A stretch of 64,000 nt of DNA from Clostridia bacterium (GCA_017395425.1 JAFPUM010000010.1:1-64000), one strand, 5' to 3'. Shown: positions 1-8,777, numbered from the stretch's first letter. Numbers and translations are program-made. Notes: generated from the sequence alone by a model not told the origin.

Positions 1-35
1 CCTCCGAAATCCCCGGAAATCGGAGGTGATGCCCG

Positions 36-131
36 ATGGTGACATACGCAGAGCTGTTCACATTTGTGATGATGATCTGTGCGATCATTAACTTGGTCGT
101 GGTACTCATCGACAGAAACAAAAAGAAATAA
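36..131 (+). CDS. Small hydrophobic peptide, probable type I (holin-like) toxin
   Basis: This is a 31-residue peptide with an ATG start and an excellent SD (GGAGGTGAT, 5-nt spacing). It begins MVTYAELFTF, has one likely membrane helix at about residues 7-26 and ends RNKKK. That layout matches the Firmicutes putative holin-like/TxpA-type toxins, which disturb the membrane when over-expressed. CCTCCGA at 1-7 can pair with TCGGAGG at 20-26 and hide the SD, as in many type I toxin mRNAs. The stop codon lies in the left arm of the terminator at 121-168, and an antisense promoter faces it from 226-254. The family call rests on sequence pattern; toxicity is inferred. Confidence 0.72.
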   Translation: MVTYAELFTFVMMICAIINLVVVLIDRNKKK

Positions 132-168
132 CCGCCTAGCCTGGTAAACTTAGCGGTTATTTCTTTTT
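121..168. terminator. Bidirectional terminator shared by toxin mRNA and antisense RNA
   Basis: AAAAGAAATAACCGC (121-135) pairs perfectly with GCGGTTATTTCTTTT (153-167) around a 17-nt loop. An A-run on one side and a T-run on the other give an intrinsic terminator in both directions. Confidence 0.85.
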
Positions 169-219
169 GATAAACCCTTAGTTTGTCGGAGCGTCGTCTA
201 TTGAGAACACTCTGTCTGT
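125..219 (-). ncRNA. Predicted antisense antitoxin RNA
   Basis: The minus-strand promoter at 226-254 should start a transcript near 219 that runs toward the small hydrophobic peptide gene. It would end at the palindromic hairpin at 121-168, giving an RNA of about 95 nt complementary to the 3' end of the peptide mRNA. This is the architecture of RatA/txpA-type antitoxin RNAs. The ends are estimated from the promoter and hairpin only. Confidence 0.5.
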
Positions 220-225
220 ATGTTT

Positions 226-254
226 ATTATAGCACGGTTGCGGGCGTTTGTCAA
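226..254 (-). promoter_or_regulatory. Sigma-A promoter for the antisense RNA
   Basis: Read on the minus strand: TTGACA (249-254), 17-nt spacer, TATAAT (226-231), both consensus hexamers. It lies just past the degV-family stop codon, so it is not the promoter of that gene. The only unit ahead of it is the small toxin-like ORF. Confidence 0.75.
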
Positions 255-272
255 CGGGCGGGGGCAGGAAAA

Positions 273-1145
273 TTATCTGTCGGCGAAGATCATGTAAATG
301 GTATTGGGACCGCCGTGGGTAGCTGTGGTGCAGTTGGAGACGCTCTCGATGATTTCCTGGAATTTGCCGTACTGTTTCAGGCGCTTGTGCATATTGGCGA
401 TGAGTTCCCTGTTGTCGCTGGTGTAGCCGATGAGGACGCGCTTGTAGTCGGCGTACTTGTCGGCGAGGTCGAGGACATAGTCCATGTACTGATCCTGCAC
501 GCTTTTGACCGACCCGCGGAATTTCTTGGGCGAGGTGATAATACCCTTCTCGTCGATGTGCATCATGGGGTAGAGTTTCAGCAGGTTGGCGCCGAAGGCG
601 ACCAGCATGGAACAGCGTCCGCCCTTGGCGGCGTAATTCATGCCGCCGAGCAGGAAGTTGGTGCGCACGTGGGGAATCATTGCCCGGATTTCCTCGGCGA
701 TCTGTCCGGCAGGCATACCGCCGTCGCGCAGTTCGGCGGCGCGGATGGCCATAAGTGCCTGTGCGCCCGTGAGGGTGTAGGTGTCCACCGAGAAGACCGA
801 CGTGCCGTATGTTTTTTTGATTTCCTCTGCCGCGATGAGCGAATTGACGTAGGAGGAGCTGAACACCGAATTCATGGCGATATGTACGATGTCGCAGCCC
901 TGTTGCGCGAATGGTTCAAAGAACTCATAAAAGTCGTGAGGGGAACACGCCGCAGTCTTTGGCACCTGATTGTGTTCCTCGAAGAATCGGAACAGATCGT
1001 CGGGCTGGCATTCATAAAAATCCAGATAGCTTTTGTCTCCCAGAGTGATGTGAAAGGGAATCATGCCGTCGATGTGGAATTTTTCAAGATTTTCGGGGCG
1101 AAGATCGCTCCCCGTGTCGGTGGTAATGATGACCTTGTCTGCCAT
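273..1145 (-). CDS. DegV family fatty-acid-binding protein
   Basis: This is a 290-residue two-domain DegV/FakB-type protein. The family binds a single fatty acid and presents it to a FakA-type kinase for acyl-phosphate formation. Visible marks are the N-terminal IITTDTGSDL strand, TAACSPHDF at the usual ligand-loop position, and NSVFSSSY where the family has SSxLSGTY. The start is ATG 1145 (MADKV), preceded by AAGGAAGG; the longer upstream frame has no ribosome-binding site. It is monocistronic, with its own promoter at 1185-1213 divergent from the DUF2752 gene. No fatty-acid kinase is encoded nearby. The family assignment is firm, the specific ligand unknown. Confidence 0.9.
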   Translation of the reverse strand: MADKVIITTDTGSDLRPENLEKFHIDGMIPFHITLGDKSYLDFYECQPDDLFRFFEEHNQVPKTAACSPHDFYEFFEPFAQQGCDIVHIAMNSVFSSSYVNSLIAAEEIKKTYGTSVFSVDTYTLTGAQALMAIRAAELRDGGMPAGQIAEEIRAMIPHVRTNFLLGGMNYAAKGGRCSMLVAFGANLLKLYPMMHIDEKGIITSPKKFRGSVKSVQDQYMDYVLDLADKYADYKRVLIGYTSDNRELIANMHKRLKQYGKFQEIIESVSNCTTATHGGPNTIYMIFADR

Positions 1146-1184
1146 GCGTAAGACCTTCCTTGCGTGAATTTGTTTGTGGATAGA

Positions 1185-1213
1185 ATTATAGCAGATCGTT
1201 TGAAAAATTACAA
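1185..1213 (-). promoter_or_regulatory. Promoter of the degV-family gene
   Basis: Minus-strand TTGTAA (1208-1213), 17-nt spacer, TATAAT (1185-1190), about 40 nt before the ATG. Confidence 0.6.
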
Positions 1214-1241
1214 GAACTTGTGGAAAAAACATTTTCGGCTA

Positions 1242-1270
1242 TTGATGTTTCGGAAAAGATGTGATAGAAT
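1242..1270 (+). promoter_or_regulatory. Promoter of the DUF2752 gene
   Basis: TTGATG (1242-1247), 17-nt spacer, TAGAAT (1265-1270). The ATG follows 34 nt later after a GGGAGGG site. Confidence 0.55.
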
Positions 1271-1303
1271 AGGAAAAAGAAAAGATCGCGGGAGGGCGTT
1301 TCG

Positions 1304-1690
1304 ATGAAAACCGGACAGGAAGCCGTCAGGAAACAATGGAAACAAGCCGCCGCGCTCAATCTTTCGGCGCTGGCTGCCGCACTGGTCTATATGGCGATCA
1401 TGGTGAGGACGGAGATTTTCTGCCCGATACGGCACCTGACAGGCATTCCCTGTGCGGGGTGCGGTATGTCGCGGGCGCTGGGCTGCCTGCTGCGGGGGAA
1501 TTTCGCGGGTTCGCTGCGGTGCAATCCCGCGCTGCTGCCTTGCCTCATGGCGGCGTTCGTGCTGCTTAACCGGGAAACGGTGGTTCTGGCGCGATGGGAC
1601 AGGCGGGTGAAGGACGCGGTGATCGCCGCGGGATTCGGTTTTACGCTGGGGGTCTATGTGGTAAGACTGCTGTTTTTTGAAATTCCTTAA
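1304..1690 (+). CDS. DUF2752 membrane protein
   Basis: This is a 128-residue protein with three hydrophobic segments (about 17-34, 73-88 and 105-125). The DUF2752 signature CPIRHLTGIPCAGCGMSRA occurs near residue 40, with its paired cysteines. The function of the family is unknown; it is an integral membrane protein common in Firmicutes and Bacteroidetes, often beside TM2 proteins. A TM2-domain gene follows 25 bp downstream on the same strand, so the two are likely co-transcribed. SD GGGAGGG precedes the ATG. Confidence 0.85.
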   Translation: MKTGQEAVRKQWKQAAALNLSALAAALVYMAIMVRTEIFCPIRHLTGIPCAGCGMSRALGCLLRGNFAGSLRCNPALLPCLMAAFVLLNRETVVLARWDRRVKDAVIAAGFGFTLGVYVVRLLFFEIP

Positions 1691-1715
1691 AGGGAAAAAG
1701 GGAGGGTATCATTTC

Positions 1716-2171
1716 ATGCTGGAAAGCAATTATGCCTATTCGGACGACAGGGGAAAGGCATCTGCGACGCCGGAGGAAAAGGAAAGAAAGGAAAAGCTGC
1801 GGCAGCAGAAGATCACGCTGGTGGATCGGTTTCTTGTACTCAACCAGAACGACCTGCCGGACAGCAAGATTCCGGTGCTGCGGCAGAGAATGCAGCACTG
1901 TTCGCTGCAAAAGCTGCAGGCGATGCAGAATATGACCATCCGGCGGAGTTACACGATGCAGTTCATTTCCATTATATTGGGCTGGTCAGGTATCGACCGT
2001 ATGCTGATCGGCGATGTGGCGCTGGGGCTGGTGAAGCTGTTTACCTTAGGCGGCTGCGGTTTTCTCATGCTGTGGGACTGGGCGGTGATCGTGCGCCGGA
2101 CGCGGTATTATAACTATCTTCAGGTCATGAGCGTGCTGGATTACAATGATTATGAGTCGTCAAACGGGTAG
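1716..2171 (+). CDS. TM2 domain-containing protein
   Basis: This is a 151-residue protein with a charged N-terminal half rich in Lys/Glu/Gln and a C-terminal TM2 domain (about residues 80-135). The TM2 part is two membrane helices joined by a short turn around GWSGIDRMLIGD, the usual G-x-x-x-x-DRFYLG-like motif. The family's function is not established. ATG 1716 is chosen over an in-frame start 13 codons upstream because GGGAGGG sits 8-10 nt before it. It follows the DUF2752 gene at 25 bp, probably in the same transcript. Confidence 0.82.
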   Translation: MLESNYAYSDDRGKASATPEEKERKEKLRQQKITLVDRFLVLNQNDLPDSKIPVLRQRMQHCSLQKLQAMQNMTIRRSYTMQFISIILGWSGIDRMLIGDVALGLVKLFTLGGCGFLMLWDWAVIVRRTRYYNYLQVMSVLDYNDYESSNG

Positions 2172-2251
2172 TCCACGAAGATTTGTGTATATTTGATAAA
2201 AACATGACAAAAATGCAATCAAATTTCTATCTGTAAATTTTTGAATAACAC

Positions 2252-2280
2252 TTGCAGTGAGCAGTTGGCTTTGATATAAT
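2252..2280 (+). promoter_or_regulatory. Main promoter of the ribosomal protein operon
   Basis: TTGCAG (2252-2257), 17-nt spacer, TATAAT (2275-2280). It opens a leader of about 400 nt ahead of rpsJ. Confidence 0.75.
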
Positions 2281-2286
2281 GATAGA

Positions 2287-2689
2287 GCGCGCTGTAAAGA
2301 CGCGGCGCGCCGAAAATAGCAGCGACTGCACATGAGATATGCGATGAAGCGGGAGGTTGCGTCCCTTGTGAAAGACAGGCGGACGGTTTTTCCGTGGAGT
2401 ATGTCCGATTTGAAACCGGGCGAAAAAGTGTGCGCGATGGATTTCCTGACGTCGGAGCGTCCCAATGTGTTCCGATGAGGGGGATACTGCGCGTCAAACG
2501 CTTACTGTGAGTTTTTCACTGACTTCATTGACCCGGAAAGCCGTTGATATCCCCCGGACAGAGACGGCTTCCCGGATTTTTCATGCCCGACGATGAAACA
2601 CCCGGACGGGTTGTTGAAAAGGATTCAAAGGATGCAGCGGAAACTCATGGAAGCGGTTCGCCGCAAATACTTACAGGAGGCGATTTTTT
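2287..2689 (+). promoter_or_regulatory. Untranslated leader of the S10 operon
   Basis: About 400 nt lie between the promoter and rpsJ. The leader contains the attenuator-like hairpin at 2533-2581 and a 48-codon frame (2332-2478) without an SD. It ends with the rpsJ ribosome-binding site (AGGAGG). The length and the hairpin suggest ribosomal-protein autoregulation, such as by L4 in other bacteria, but I cannot match it to a known leader class by eye. Confidence 0.5.
2533..2581 (+). terminator. Possible transcription attenuator in the S10 leader
   Basis: CCGGAAAGCCGT (2533-2544) pairs with ACGGCTTCCCGG (2564-2575) with one mismatch, and ATTTTT follows directly. This intrinsic-terminator shape lies about 110 nt before rpsJ, inside the leader, so it can only act as a conditional terminator. 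Confidence 0.55.
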
Positions 2690-3001
2690 ATGGCAGTCAA
2701 GGAAAAAATCAGAATCAGAATCAAGAGTTACGATCACTCTCTCGCGGATCAGGCGGCACAGAAGATTGTGGACGCTGCCAAGCGTGAGGGCGCACAGGTG
2801 TCCGGTCCGGTTCCGCTCCCGACCGACAAGCAGATCGTGACGATTCTGCGTGCGGTTCACAAGTACAAGGACAGCCGTGAGCAGTTTGAGTACAGAACCC
2901 ACAAGCGTCTCATCGATATCCTGAGACCTTCCAACAAGGTTGTGGAGGCTCTGAAAGGATTAGAGCTCCCTGCGGGCGTTGAGATCGAAATCAAGCTGTA
3001 A
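2690..3001 (+). CDS. rpsJ: Ribosomal protein S10
   Basis: 103 residues, the usual S10 length. It belongs to the 30S head and, as NusE, to the transcription antitermination complex. The family signature is visible: [10 protein letters not shown] at the start, the RTHKRLIDI stretch near residue 70 and the [11 protein letters not shown] end. It is the first gene of the translation operon. ATG start with AGGAGG 9 nt upstream. Confidence 0.98.
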   Translation: MAVKEKIRIRIKSYDHSLADQAAQKIVDAAKREGAQVSGPVPLPTDKQIVTILRAVHKYKDSREQFEYRTHKRLIDILRPSNKVVEALKGLELPAGVEIEIKL

Positions 3002-3097
3002 GAGCCTGAAACCGTTCCCAACCAACAGCAGTCGAGGTCAAGTTGCGGAGCGCAATACCCGCACCGCAACCAATAACCTATCCAGGAGGTAATCAAT

Positions 3098-3787
3098 ATG
3101 CAGAAAGGTATTATCGGCAAGAAGCTGGGCATGACGCAGATCTTTGACGAGAAGGGCAATGTCATCCCGGTCACTGTGATCGAGGCAGGTCCCTGCGTCA
3201 TCGCACAGAAGAAGACAGTCGAAACCGACGGCTACAACGCCGTCCAGATGGGCTTCGGCGACATCAAGCTCAAGTTCAGAAAGGGCAAGAAGAGCGACAG
3301 AAGCGAAAAGTTCCAGGACAAACCCAGCAACATCACGCTGGCGCAGGCCGGTCACTTCGCCAAGAGCGACCTTGCTCCCAAGAAGTACCTCAGAGAGTTC
3401 CGCTTTGATTCCATCGACAGCCTGAATGTCGGCGACATCATCAAGGCTGCGGACGTTTTCGCCGCCGGCGAAAAGGTGGACGTGGTCGGCACCAGCAAGG
3501 GTAAAGGCTGGGCGGGCGTCATCAAGCGCTGGAACTTCGGCAGACTCAAGGAAAGCCACGGTACCGGTCCGGTTCACCGCCACGGCGGTTCCATCGGCGC
3601 CTGCTCCGATCCTTCGAGAGTGTTCAAGGGAAAGAAGATGTCCGGTCATCTCGGCAACGAGAGAGTGACCGTGCAGAACCTCACCGTTGTCAAGGTGGAT
3701 GGGGAAAACAACCTGATCGCCATCAAGGGCGCTGTTCCCGGTCCCAAGGGCGGCATCGTACTCATCAGCGACAGCGTGAAAGCGTAA
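3098..3787 (+). CDS. rplC: Ribosomal protein L3
   Basis: 229 residues. It binds 23S rRNA near the peptidyl-transferase centre and helps start 50S assembly. The N-terminus [17 protein letters not shown] and the central [17 protein letters not shown] / [15 protein letters not shown] segments are diagnostic of L3. It lies 96 bp after rpsJ, one of the wider gaps in this operon, with AGGAGG before the ATG. Confidence 0.98.
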   Translation: MQKGIIGKKLGMTQIFDEKGNVIPVTVIEAGPCVIAQKKTVETDGYNAVQMGFGDIKLKFRKGKKSDRSEKFQDKPSNITLAQAGHFAKSDLAPKKYLREFRFDSIDSLNVGDIIKAADVFAAGEKVDVVGTSKGKGWAGVIKRWNFGRLKESHGTGPVHRHGGSIGACSDPSRVFKGKKMSGHLGNERVTVQNLTVVKVDGENNLIAIKGAVPGPKGGIVLISDSVKA

Positions 3788-3804
3788 GGGAGGAGGAATA
3801 CACT

Positions 3805-4428
3805 ATGCCTAGCATCAACGTAGTCAACACGACGGGTCAGGAAGTCGGCACCATCGATCTTTCTGAAGCCGTATTCGGCATTGAGCCCAATGAAGCCGCC
3901 GTTCACGCGGTGGTGGTCAATTATCTCGCCAACCAGCGTCAGGGCACCCAGAGCACGCTGACCCGCGGCGAGGTCTCCGGCGGCGGCAAGAAGCCGTGGC
4001 GCCAGAAGGGCACCGGTCACGCCAGACAGGGTTCCACCCGTTCTCCCCAGTGGAGACACGGCGGTATCGCGCTCGGTCCCAAGCCCAGAAGCTATCGCTA
4101 CACCCTCAACAAGAAGCTGCGCAGACTCGCGATGAAGTCGGCACTCTCCGCCAAGGTAGCGGAGGGCGATATGATCGTACTCGACGCTTTCACGATGGAC
4201 GCGTACAAGACCAAGGAAGTCGCCGCGCTCCTGAACGCCATCGGCGCCGACCGCAAAGCGCTCCTGGTCATGCCCGAGAAGAATGACAAGGTCATCGCCA
4301 GCGCAAGAAACATTCCCGGCGTCAAGACCGCACTTGTGGGTACGCTCAACGTCTACGACATCGTGAACGCCGACAAGTTCGTGGTGGTCAAGGACGCCGT
4401 GGCACAGATCGAGGAGGTATACTGCTGA
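3805..4428 (+). CDS. rplD: Ribosomal protein L4
   Basis: 207 residues. It is a 50S protein whose extended loop lines the exit tunnel; in other bacteria it also autoregulates the S10 operon. The loop is visible as KPWRQKGTGHARQGSTRSP (about residues 63-81). It lies 17 bp after rplC and its TGA overlaps the rplW ATG (TGATG), which implies translational coupling. Confidence 0.98.
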   Translation: MPSINVVNTTGQEVGTIDLSEAVFGIEPNEAAVHAVVVNYLANQRQGTQSTLTRGEVSGGGKKPWRQKGTGHARQGSTRSPQWRHGGIALGPKPRSYRYTLNKKLRRLAMKSALSAKVAEGDMIVLDAFTMDAYKTKEVAALLNAIGADRKALLVMPEKNDKVIASARNIPGVKTALVGTLNVYDIVNADKFVVVKDAVAQIEEVYC

Positions 4429-4736
4429 TGAATCCGAAGGAAATTATCATCCGCCCGGTCATCACCGAAAGATCGATGAAGGGTCTGTCGGTGGAAGAAG
4501 GCGTGGCTGTCAAGTACACCTTTGAAGTGGCTAAGAAAGCCAACAAGATCGAGATTGCCAAAGCCGTGGAAGCCTGCTTCCCGGACGTCAAGGTCATCAA
4601 GGTCAACACCATGCACGTCAGAGGCCGTCATCGCCGTCAGGGCAGATTTGAGGGCACGACTCCCGCGTGGAAGAAAGCCATCGTCACCGTTTCGCCCGAC
4701 TCCAAGCCCATCGAGTTCTTCGAGGGTCTCATCTAA
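4428..4736 (+). CDS. rplW: Ribosomal protein L23
   Basis: 102 residues. It is a tunnel-exit protein and docking site for trigger factor and SRP. IIRPVITERSM at the N-terminus and the GRHRRQGRFEG loop near residue 65 are typical. The start codon overlaps the rplD stop by one base. An 89-bp gap to rplB follows. Confidence 0.97.
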   Translation: MNPKEIIIRPVITERSMKGLSVEEGVAVKYTFEVAKKANKIEIAKAVEACFPDVKVIKVNTMHVRGRHRRQGRFEGTTPAWKKAIVTVSPDSKPIEFFEGLI

Positions 4737-4825
4737 CCGGACGGGAGAAACCACACGCAGGCAATGTATGGAGGACCGATGGCTCCTCCGCTAAGCCTTC
4801 ATTTCAATGAGGAGAGTGAGTTAAA

Positions 4826-5662
4826 TTGGCTATCAAGACATATAAACCGACTACCAACGGCCGCCGCAATATGTCTGTGACCGATTATTCTTCGCAGCTC
4901 GACAAGGTTGCTCCCGAGAGAAGCCTTCTCGCCCCGCTCAAGAAGAATTCCGGCCGCAACAGCTACGGCAGAATCACCGTCCGTCACAGAGGCGGCGGAC
5001 TTCGCAGAAAGTACAGAATCATCGACTTCAAGCGTCAGAAGGCAGATATGCCCGCGACCGTGCAGTCCATTGAATACGATCCCAACCGTTCGGCGTTCAT
5101 CGCGCTCATCGAGTATGAGGACGGCACCAAGTCCTACATTACCGCCCCCCACGGTCTCAAGAAGGGCGACGTAGTAGTGAGCGGTGCTTCCGCCGACATC
5201 AAGCCGGGCAACGCGCTCCCGCTGTCCGCGATTCCGACCGGTACTTTCGTGCACAACATCGAGCTCTATCCCGGCCGCGGCGCACAGCTCGCCAGAGCCG
5301 CCGGCATCCAGGCGCAGCTCATGGCAAAGGAAAACGGCTACGCGCTGCTCCGTCTGCCCTCCGGCGAACTGAGAAACGTCTCCGCCGACTGCATGGCGAC
5401 CGTCGGTCAGGTGTCCAACATCGACCATGAGAACGTCAAGATCGGTAAAGCCGGCCGCAAGCGCCTGATGGGCTGGAGACCCACCGTCAGAGGTTCCGTC
5501 ATGAACCCGAACGACCACCCGCACGGCGGCGGTGAAGGCAAGAGCCCGGTCGGACGTCCCGGTCCCTGCACCCCGTGGGGCAAGCCCGCGCTGGGTTACA
5601 AGACCAGACCCACCAAGAAGGCTTCCGACAAGATGATCGTAAGACGCAGAAACGGCAAGTAA
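4826..5662 (+). CDS. rplB: Ribosomal protein L2
   Basis: 278 residues. It is a core 50S protein needed for subunit association and peptidyl transfer. The C-terminal segment [19 protein letters not shown] (about 220-238) contains the conserved histidine region. The start is TTG 4826 (reading [11 protein letters not shown]), preceded by GAGGAG; no ATG or GTG fits the conserved N-terminus. Confidence 0.98.
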   Translation: MAIKTYKPTTNGRRNMSVTDYSSQLDKVAPERSLLAPLKKNSGRNSYGRITVRHRGGGLRRKYRIIDFKRQKADMPATVQSIEYDPNRSAFIALIEYEDGTKSYITAPHGLKKGDVVVSGASADIKPGNALPLSAIPTGTFVHNIELYPGRGAQLARAAGIQAQLMAKENGYALLRLPSGELRNVSADCMATVGQVSNIDHENVKIGKAGRKRLMGWRPTVRGSVMNPNDHPHGGGEGKSPVGRPGPCTPWGKPALGYKTRPTKKASDKMIVRRRNGK

Positions 5663-5688
5663 TCGCCTGAAAGGAGACTAATTAACAA

Positions 5689-5964
5689 ATGGGAAGAAGC
5701 GTTAAAAAGGGTCCTTTCGTGCAGCCGGTGCTGCTCAAAAGAATCCGTGAAATGAACGAAAAGAACGAGAAGACCGTCCTCAAGACGTGGAGCCGTTCTT
5801 CGACTATTTTCCCCGATTTCGTGGGACACACCATCGCCGTCCATAACGGCAATAAACACGTTCCGGTATTCGTCACCGAAGAAATGGTCGGTCACAAGCT
5901 CGGCGAGTTTGTCCCCACCAGAACCTTCAAGGGTCATGCCGGCAGCAAGACCAGCAAGAAGTAA
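5689..5964 (+). CDS. rpsS: Ribosomal protein S19
   Basis: 91 residues. It is a 30S head protein at the subunit bridge near the A site. It starts [10 protein letters not shown] and contains [21 protein letters not shown], the S19 hallmark. It lies 26 bp after rplB with SD AAGGAG, and 23 bp before rplV. Confidence 0.97.
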   Translation: MGRSVKKGPFVQPVLLKRIREMNEKNEKTVLKTWSRSSTIFPDFVGHTIAVHNGNKHVPVFVTEEMVGHKLGEFVPTRTFKGHAGSKTSKK

Positions 5965-5987
5965 GCAGCTGAAAGGAGTGTACTGAA

Positions 5988-6326
5988 ATGGAAGCAAGAG
6001 CAGAGCTTAGATACGCTCGCATTTCTCCCACCAAGGTTCAGATCGTGCTTGACCTGATCAGAAACAAGCCTGTCAAGGAAGCACAGGCGATTCTGAAGCA
6101 TACGCCCAGAGCTGCTTGTGAATATCTGGAAAAGCTTCTCAAGTCGGCAGTCGCGAATGCAACCAACAATTTTGATATGGACGAGGATAAGCTGTATGTC
6201 TCGGAGTGCTTTGCCACCTCCGGTCCCATCCTCAAGCGTATGCGCCCCAGAGCACAGGGCAGAGCATACCGCATCGACAAGAAGACCTCTCACGTTACCA
6301 TCGTGGTAGCGGAGATGGAAGACTGA
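5988..6326 (+). CDS. rplV: Ribosomal protein L22
   Basis: 112 residues. Its beta-hairpin reaches into the exit tunnel at the macrolide-binding region. The [18 protein letters not shown] start and the [19 protein letters not shown] hairpin (about residues 84-102) are clear. It lies between rpsS and rpsC with a 19-bp gap downstream. Confidence 0.97.
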   Translation: MEARAELRYARISPTKVQIVLDLIRNKPVKEAQAILKHTPRAACEYLEKLLKSAVANATNNFDMDEDKLYVSECFATSGPILKRMRPRAQGRAYRIDKKTSHVTIVVAEMED

Positions 6327-6345
6327 GCAAGGAGGTAAGCACAAT

Positions 6346-7104
6346 ATGGGTCAGAAAATTCATCCTCACGGTCTGAGAGTGGGCGTGATCAAGGATTGGG
6401 ATTCCCGCTGGTATGTGGGCAAGAAGGACTTTGCCGACACGCTCGTCGAGGACTACAACCTCCGCAAAATGCTCAAGGAGCAGCTCAAGGCCGCCGGTGT
6501 TCCCAAGATTGAAATCGAGCGCGTATCCGGCAGGGTTCGCATTCATATCCACTGCGCCAAGCCCGGCATCGTCATCGGACAGAAGGGCGCGGAAATCGAG
6601 AAGCTGCGTCTCCAGTGCGAAAAGAAGATCGGCAAGCCGGTTTCCATCAACATCGTCGAGGTGCAGCATCCCGATGCCGACGCGACTCTCGTCGCCGAGA
6701 GCATCGCGCAGCAGCTCGAGAAGCGCGTGAGCTTCCGCCGTGCCATGAAGATGGCGATCAGCAGAGCGATGGAAGAAGGCGTCAAGGGCATCAAGATCAT
6801 GCTGTCCGGTCGTGTAGGCGGCGCCGAAATCGCCAGAACCGAGATGTACAAGGAAGGCACCACCCCGCTCCAGACCATCCGTGCCGACATCGACTACGGT
6901 CTGGCAGAAGCACACACCACCTACGGTATCGTGGGCGTCAAGGTGTGGATTTACAACGGCGAAGTCCTCAAGGATAAGGACGGCACCTTCAAGCGTCCCG
7001 AACTGCCCGCCAGAAAGAAATTCGGCGACAGAGACAAAAAGCCGAGAAAGAGATATAACGACGGTGACAAGAGATCTGCCCGCAAGGAAGGAGGAAATAG
7101 ATAA
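6346..7104 (+). CDS. rpsC: Ribosomal protein S3
   Basis: 252 residues, slightly longer than the usual 215-235 because of a Lys/Arg/Asp-rich tail (last about 35 residues). It is a 30S head protein at the mRNA entry channel. It starts [12 protein letters not shown] and carries the KH domain motif [15 protein letters not shown]. The TAA overlaps the rplP ATG (TAATG). Confidence 0.97.
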   Translation: MGQKIHPHGLRVGVIKDWDSRWYVGKKDFADTLVEDYNLRKMLKEQLKAAGVPKIEIERVSGRVRIHIHCAKPGIVIGQKGAEIEKLRLQCEKKIGKPVSINIVEVQHPDADATLVAESIAQQLEKRVSFRRAMKMAISRAMEEGVKGIKIMLSGRVGGAEIARTEMYKEGTTPLQTIRADIDYGLAEAHTTYGIVGVKVWIYNGEVLKDKDGTFKRPELPARKKFGDRDKKPRKRYNDGDKRSARKEGGNR

Positions 7105-7526
7105 TGCTGCTTCCTAAGAGAGTAAAATACCGCAGAGTTCAGAGAGGTCGTCTCAAGGGCACTGCGCAGAGAGGCAACTTTGTTTCCCACGGCGAGTACG
7201 GACTCCAGTCCCTCGAACCCGCGTGGATCACATCCAATCAGATTGAAGCCGCCCGTATTGCCATGACCCGTTACATCAAGAGAGGCGGTCAGGTCTGGAT
7301 CAAGATTTTCCCCGATAAGCCCATCACCGAAAAGCCCGCCGAGACCCGAATGGGTTCCGGTAAAGGCTCGCCCGAATACTGGGTAGCGGTTGTCAAGCCG
7401 GGCAGAGTGATGTTTGAAATCGCCGGCGTCAGCGAGGACATCGCGCGCGAGGCACTCCGCCTTGCCGCCAACAAGCTCCCCGTGCGCTGCAAGTTTGTCA
7501 AGAAGGAAGAAGGCGGTGAGCAATAA
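7104..7526 (+). CDS. rplP: Ribosomal protein L16
   Basis: 140 residues. It organises the A-site tRNA environment of the 50S subunit. It starts [15 protein letters not shown] and contains the [19 protein letters not shown] segment near residue 78. Start and stop codons overlap rpsC and rpmC by one base each, so the three genes look translationally coupled. Confidence 0.97.
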   Translation: MLLPKRVKYRRVQRGRLKGTAQRGNFVSHGEYGLQSLEPAWITSNQIEAARIAMTRYIKRGGQVWIKIFPDKPITEKPAETRMGSGKGSPEYWVAVVKPGRVMFEIAGVSEDIAREALRLAANKLPVRCKFVKKEEGGEQ

Positions 7527-7729
7527 TGAAGATTGCGGAAGTAAGAGATATGTCGGTCACAGATCTGAATAAAAAGCTCACCGAACTTACCGATGAGCTG
7601 TTCAACCTGCGTTTCCAGCACGCAGTCAACCAGTTGGAAGATCCCATGCGCCTCAAGGTCGTGAAGAAGGACATCGCAAGAATCAAGACCGTGCTCCGCG
7701 AGATTGAACTCGCCGGAGAGAACGCGTAA
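7526..7729 (+). CDS. rpmC: Ribosomal protein L29
   Basis: 67 residues, two long helices. It lies at the tunnel exit beside L23. The [20 protein letters not shown] motif is diagnostic. The ATG overlaps the rplP stop; rpsQ follows after 19 bp. Confidence 0.96.
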   Translation: MKIAEVRDMSVTDLNKKLTELTDELFNLRFQHAVNQLEDPMRLKVVKKDIARIKTVLREIELAGENA

Positions 7730-7748
7730 GGAAAGGGAGGAAACGACT

Positions 7749-8006
7749 GTGAGCGAGAGAAATCTGAGAAAAACCAGAGTGGGCAGAGTGGTCAGCGACA
7801 AGATGGATAAGACCATCGTGGTTGCGGTAGAGGACTCCATTCCCCACCCGCTTTACAAGAAGATAGTCAAGCGCACCGTGAAGTTCAAGGCTCATGACGA
7901 GGAGAACGCGTGCGGCGTCGGCGATCGTGTTCGCATTATGGAGACCCGTCCTCTCTCGAAGGACAAGAGATGGAGACTGGTTGAAATCATCGAAAAGGCG
8001 AAGTAA
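7749..8006 (+). CDS. rpsQ: Ribosomal protein S17
   Basis: 85 residues. It is an OB-fold primary binder of 16S rRNA. The conserved [14 protein letters not shown] and [11 protein letters not shown] segments are present. The start is GTG 7749 with AAAGGGAGG upstream. An in-frame ATG 15 codons earlier lies inside rpmC and lacks a ribosome-binding site, so it is rejected. Confidence 0.96.
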   Translation: MSERNLRKTRVGRVVSDKMDKTIVVAVEDSIPHPLYKKIVKRTVKFKAHDEENACGVGDRVRIMETRPLSKDKRWRLVEIIEKAK

Positions 8007-8036
8007 TTTCAGCCTTATCAAAGGAGGAAAAGCACT

Positions 8037-8405
8037 GTGATTCAGCAGCAGACTCTTCTGAAGGTGGCCGACAATACGGGTGCGAAGGAACTCATGTGCA
8101 TCCGCGTGCTGGGCGGCACCGGCAGAAAATTCGGTAATATAGGCGACGTCATCGTGTGCTCTGTCAAAAAAGCAGCACCCGGCGGCGTGGTAAAGAAGGG
8201 CGATGTGGTCAAGGCTGTCATCGTCCGTTCCAAGACCGGCGTGCGTCGTGCGGACGGAACCTACATCCGCTTCGACGAGAACGCGGCAGTCATCATCAGG
8301 GACGACAAGAATCCCAGAGGCACCCGTATCTTCGGGCCCATCGCGAGAGAGCTTCGCGATCATGAATACCTCAAGATTCTCAGCCTCGCTCCCGAAGTAC
8401 TGTAA
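8037..8405 (+). CDS. rplN: Ribosomal protein L14
   Basis: 122 residues, the standard length. It lies at the intersubunit face and forms bridge B8. It starts [20 protein letters not shown] and contains [22 protein letters not shown] start with AAAGGAGG 8-9 nt upstream. Confidence 0.98.
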   Translation: MIQQQTLLKVADNTGAKELMCIRVLGGTGRKFGNIGDVIVCSVKKAAPGGVVKKGDVVKAVIVRSKTGVRRADGTYIRFDENAAVIIRDDKNPRGTRIFGPIARELRDHEYLKILSLAPEVL

Positions 8406-8420
8406 GGAGGGTTGACAGAT

Positions 8421-8750
8421 ATGGCAAACAAGCTTCACGTCAGAGAAGGCGACACCGTCATGGTTATCAGCGGTGACGACAAGGGCGAGACCGGCAAGGT
8501 GCTGGAAGTCAGCCCCAGAGAAGGCAAAATCATCGTGGAAGGCCTCAACAAGGTCAAGAAGCACGTCAAGCCCCGCAGAGCGGGCGATAGAGGCGGCATC
8601 GTCGAAGCCGAGGCTCCGATGTACGCCTGCAAGGTGCAGCTTTACTGCTCCGCCTGCAAGAAGGCTGTCCGCGCCGGCCACAAGTTCGTCGAGGACGGCG
8701 ACAAGGTCCGCAAGGTGCGCGTATGCGCCAAGTGCGGCAAGACGCTGTAA
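8421..8750 (+). CDS. rplX: Ribosomal protein L24
   Basis: 109 residues. It is an assembly initiator of the 50S subunit with an N-terminal KOW motif (DTVMVISGDDKGETGKVLE). The C-terminus holds a CSAC...CAKC pair of cysteine knuckles, probably zinc-binding, as in many Gram-positive L24 proteins. ATG 8421 is preferred to a TTG three codons earlier because AAGGAGG is properly spaced from it. Confidence 0.96.
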   Translation: MANKLHVREGDTVMVISGDDKGETGKVLEVSPREGKIIVEGLNKVKKHVKPRRAGDRGGIVEAEAPMYACKVQLYCSACKKAVRAGHKFVEDGDKVRKVRVCAKCGKTL

Positions 8751-8777
8751 AGCAGGCAAGGGAGGTTTAAGTAAAAC

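Noticed and set aside
183-1151. Long plus-strand frame opposite the degV-family gene
   Set aside because: It mirrors the minus-strand gene, which has family motifs, an SD and a promoter. The mirror frame has none.
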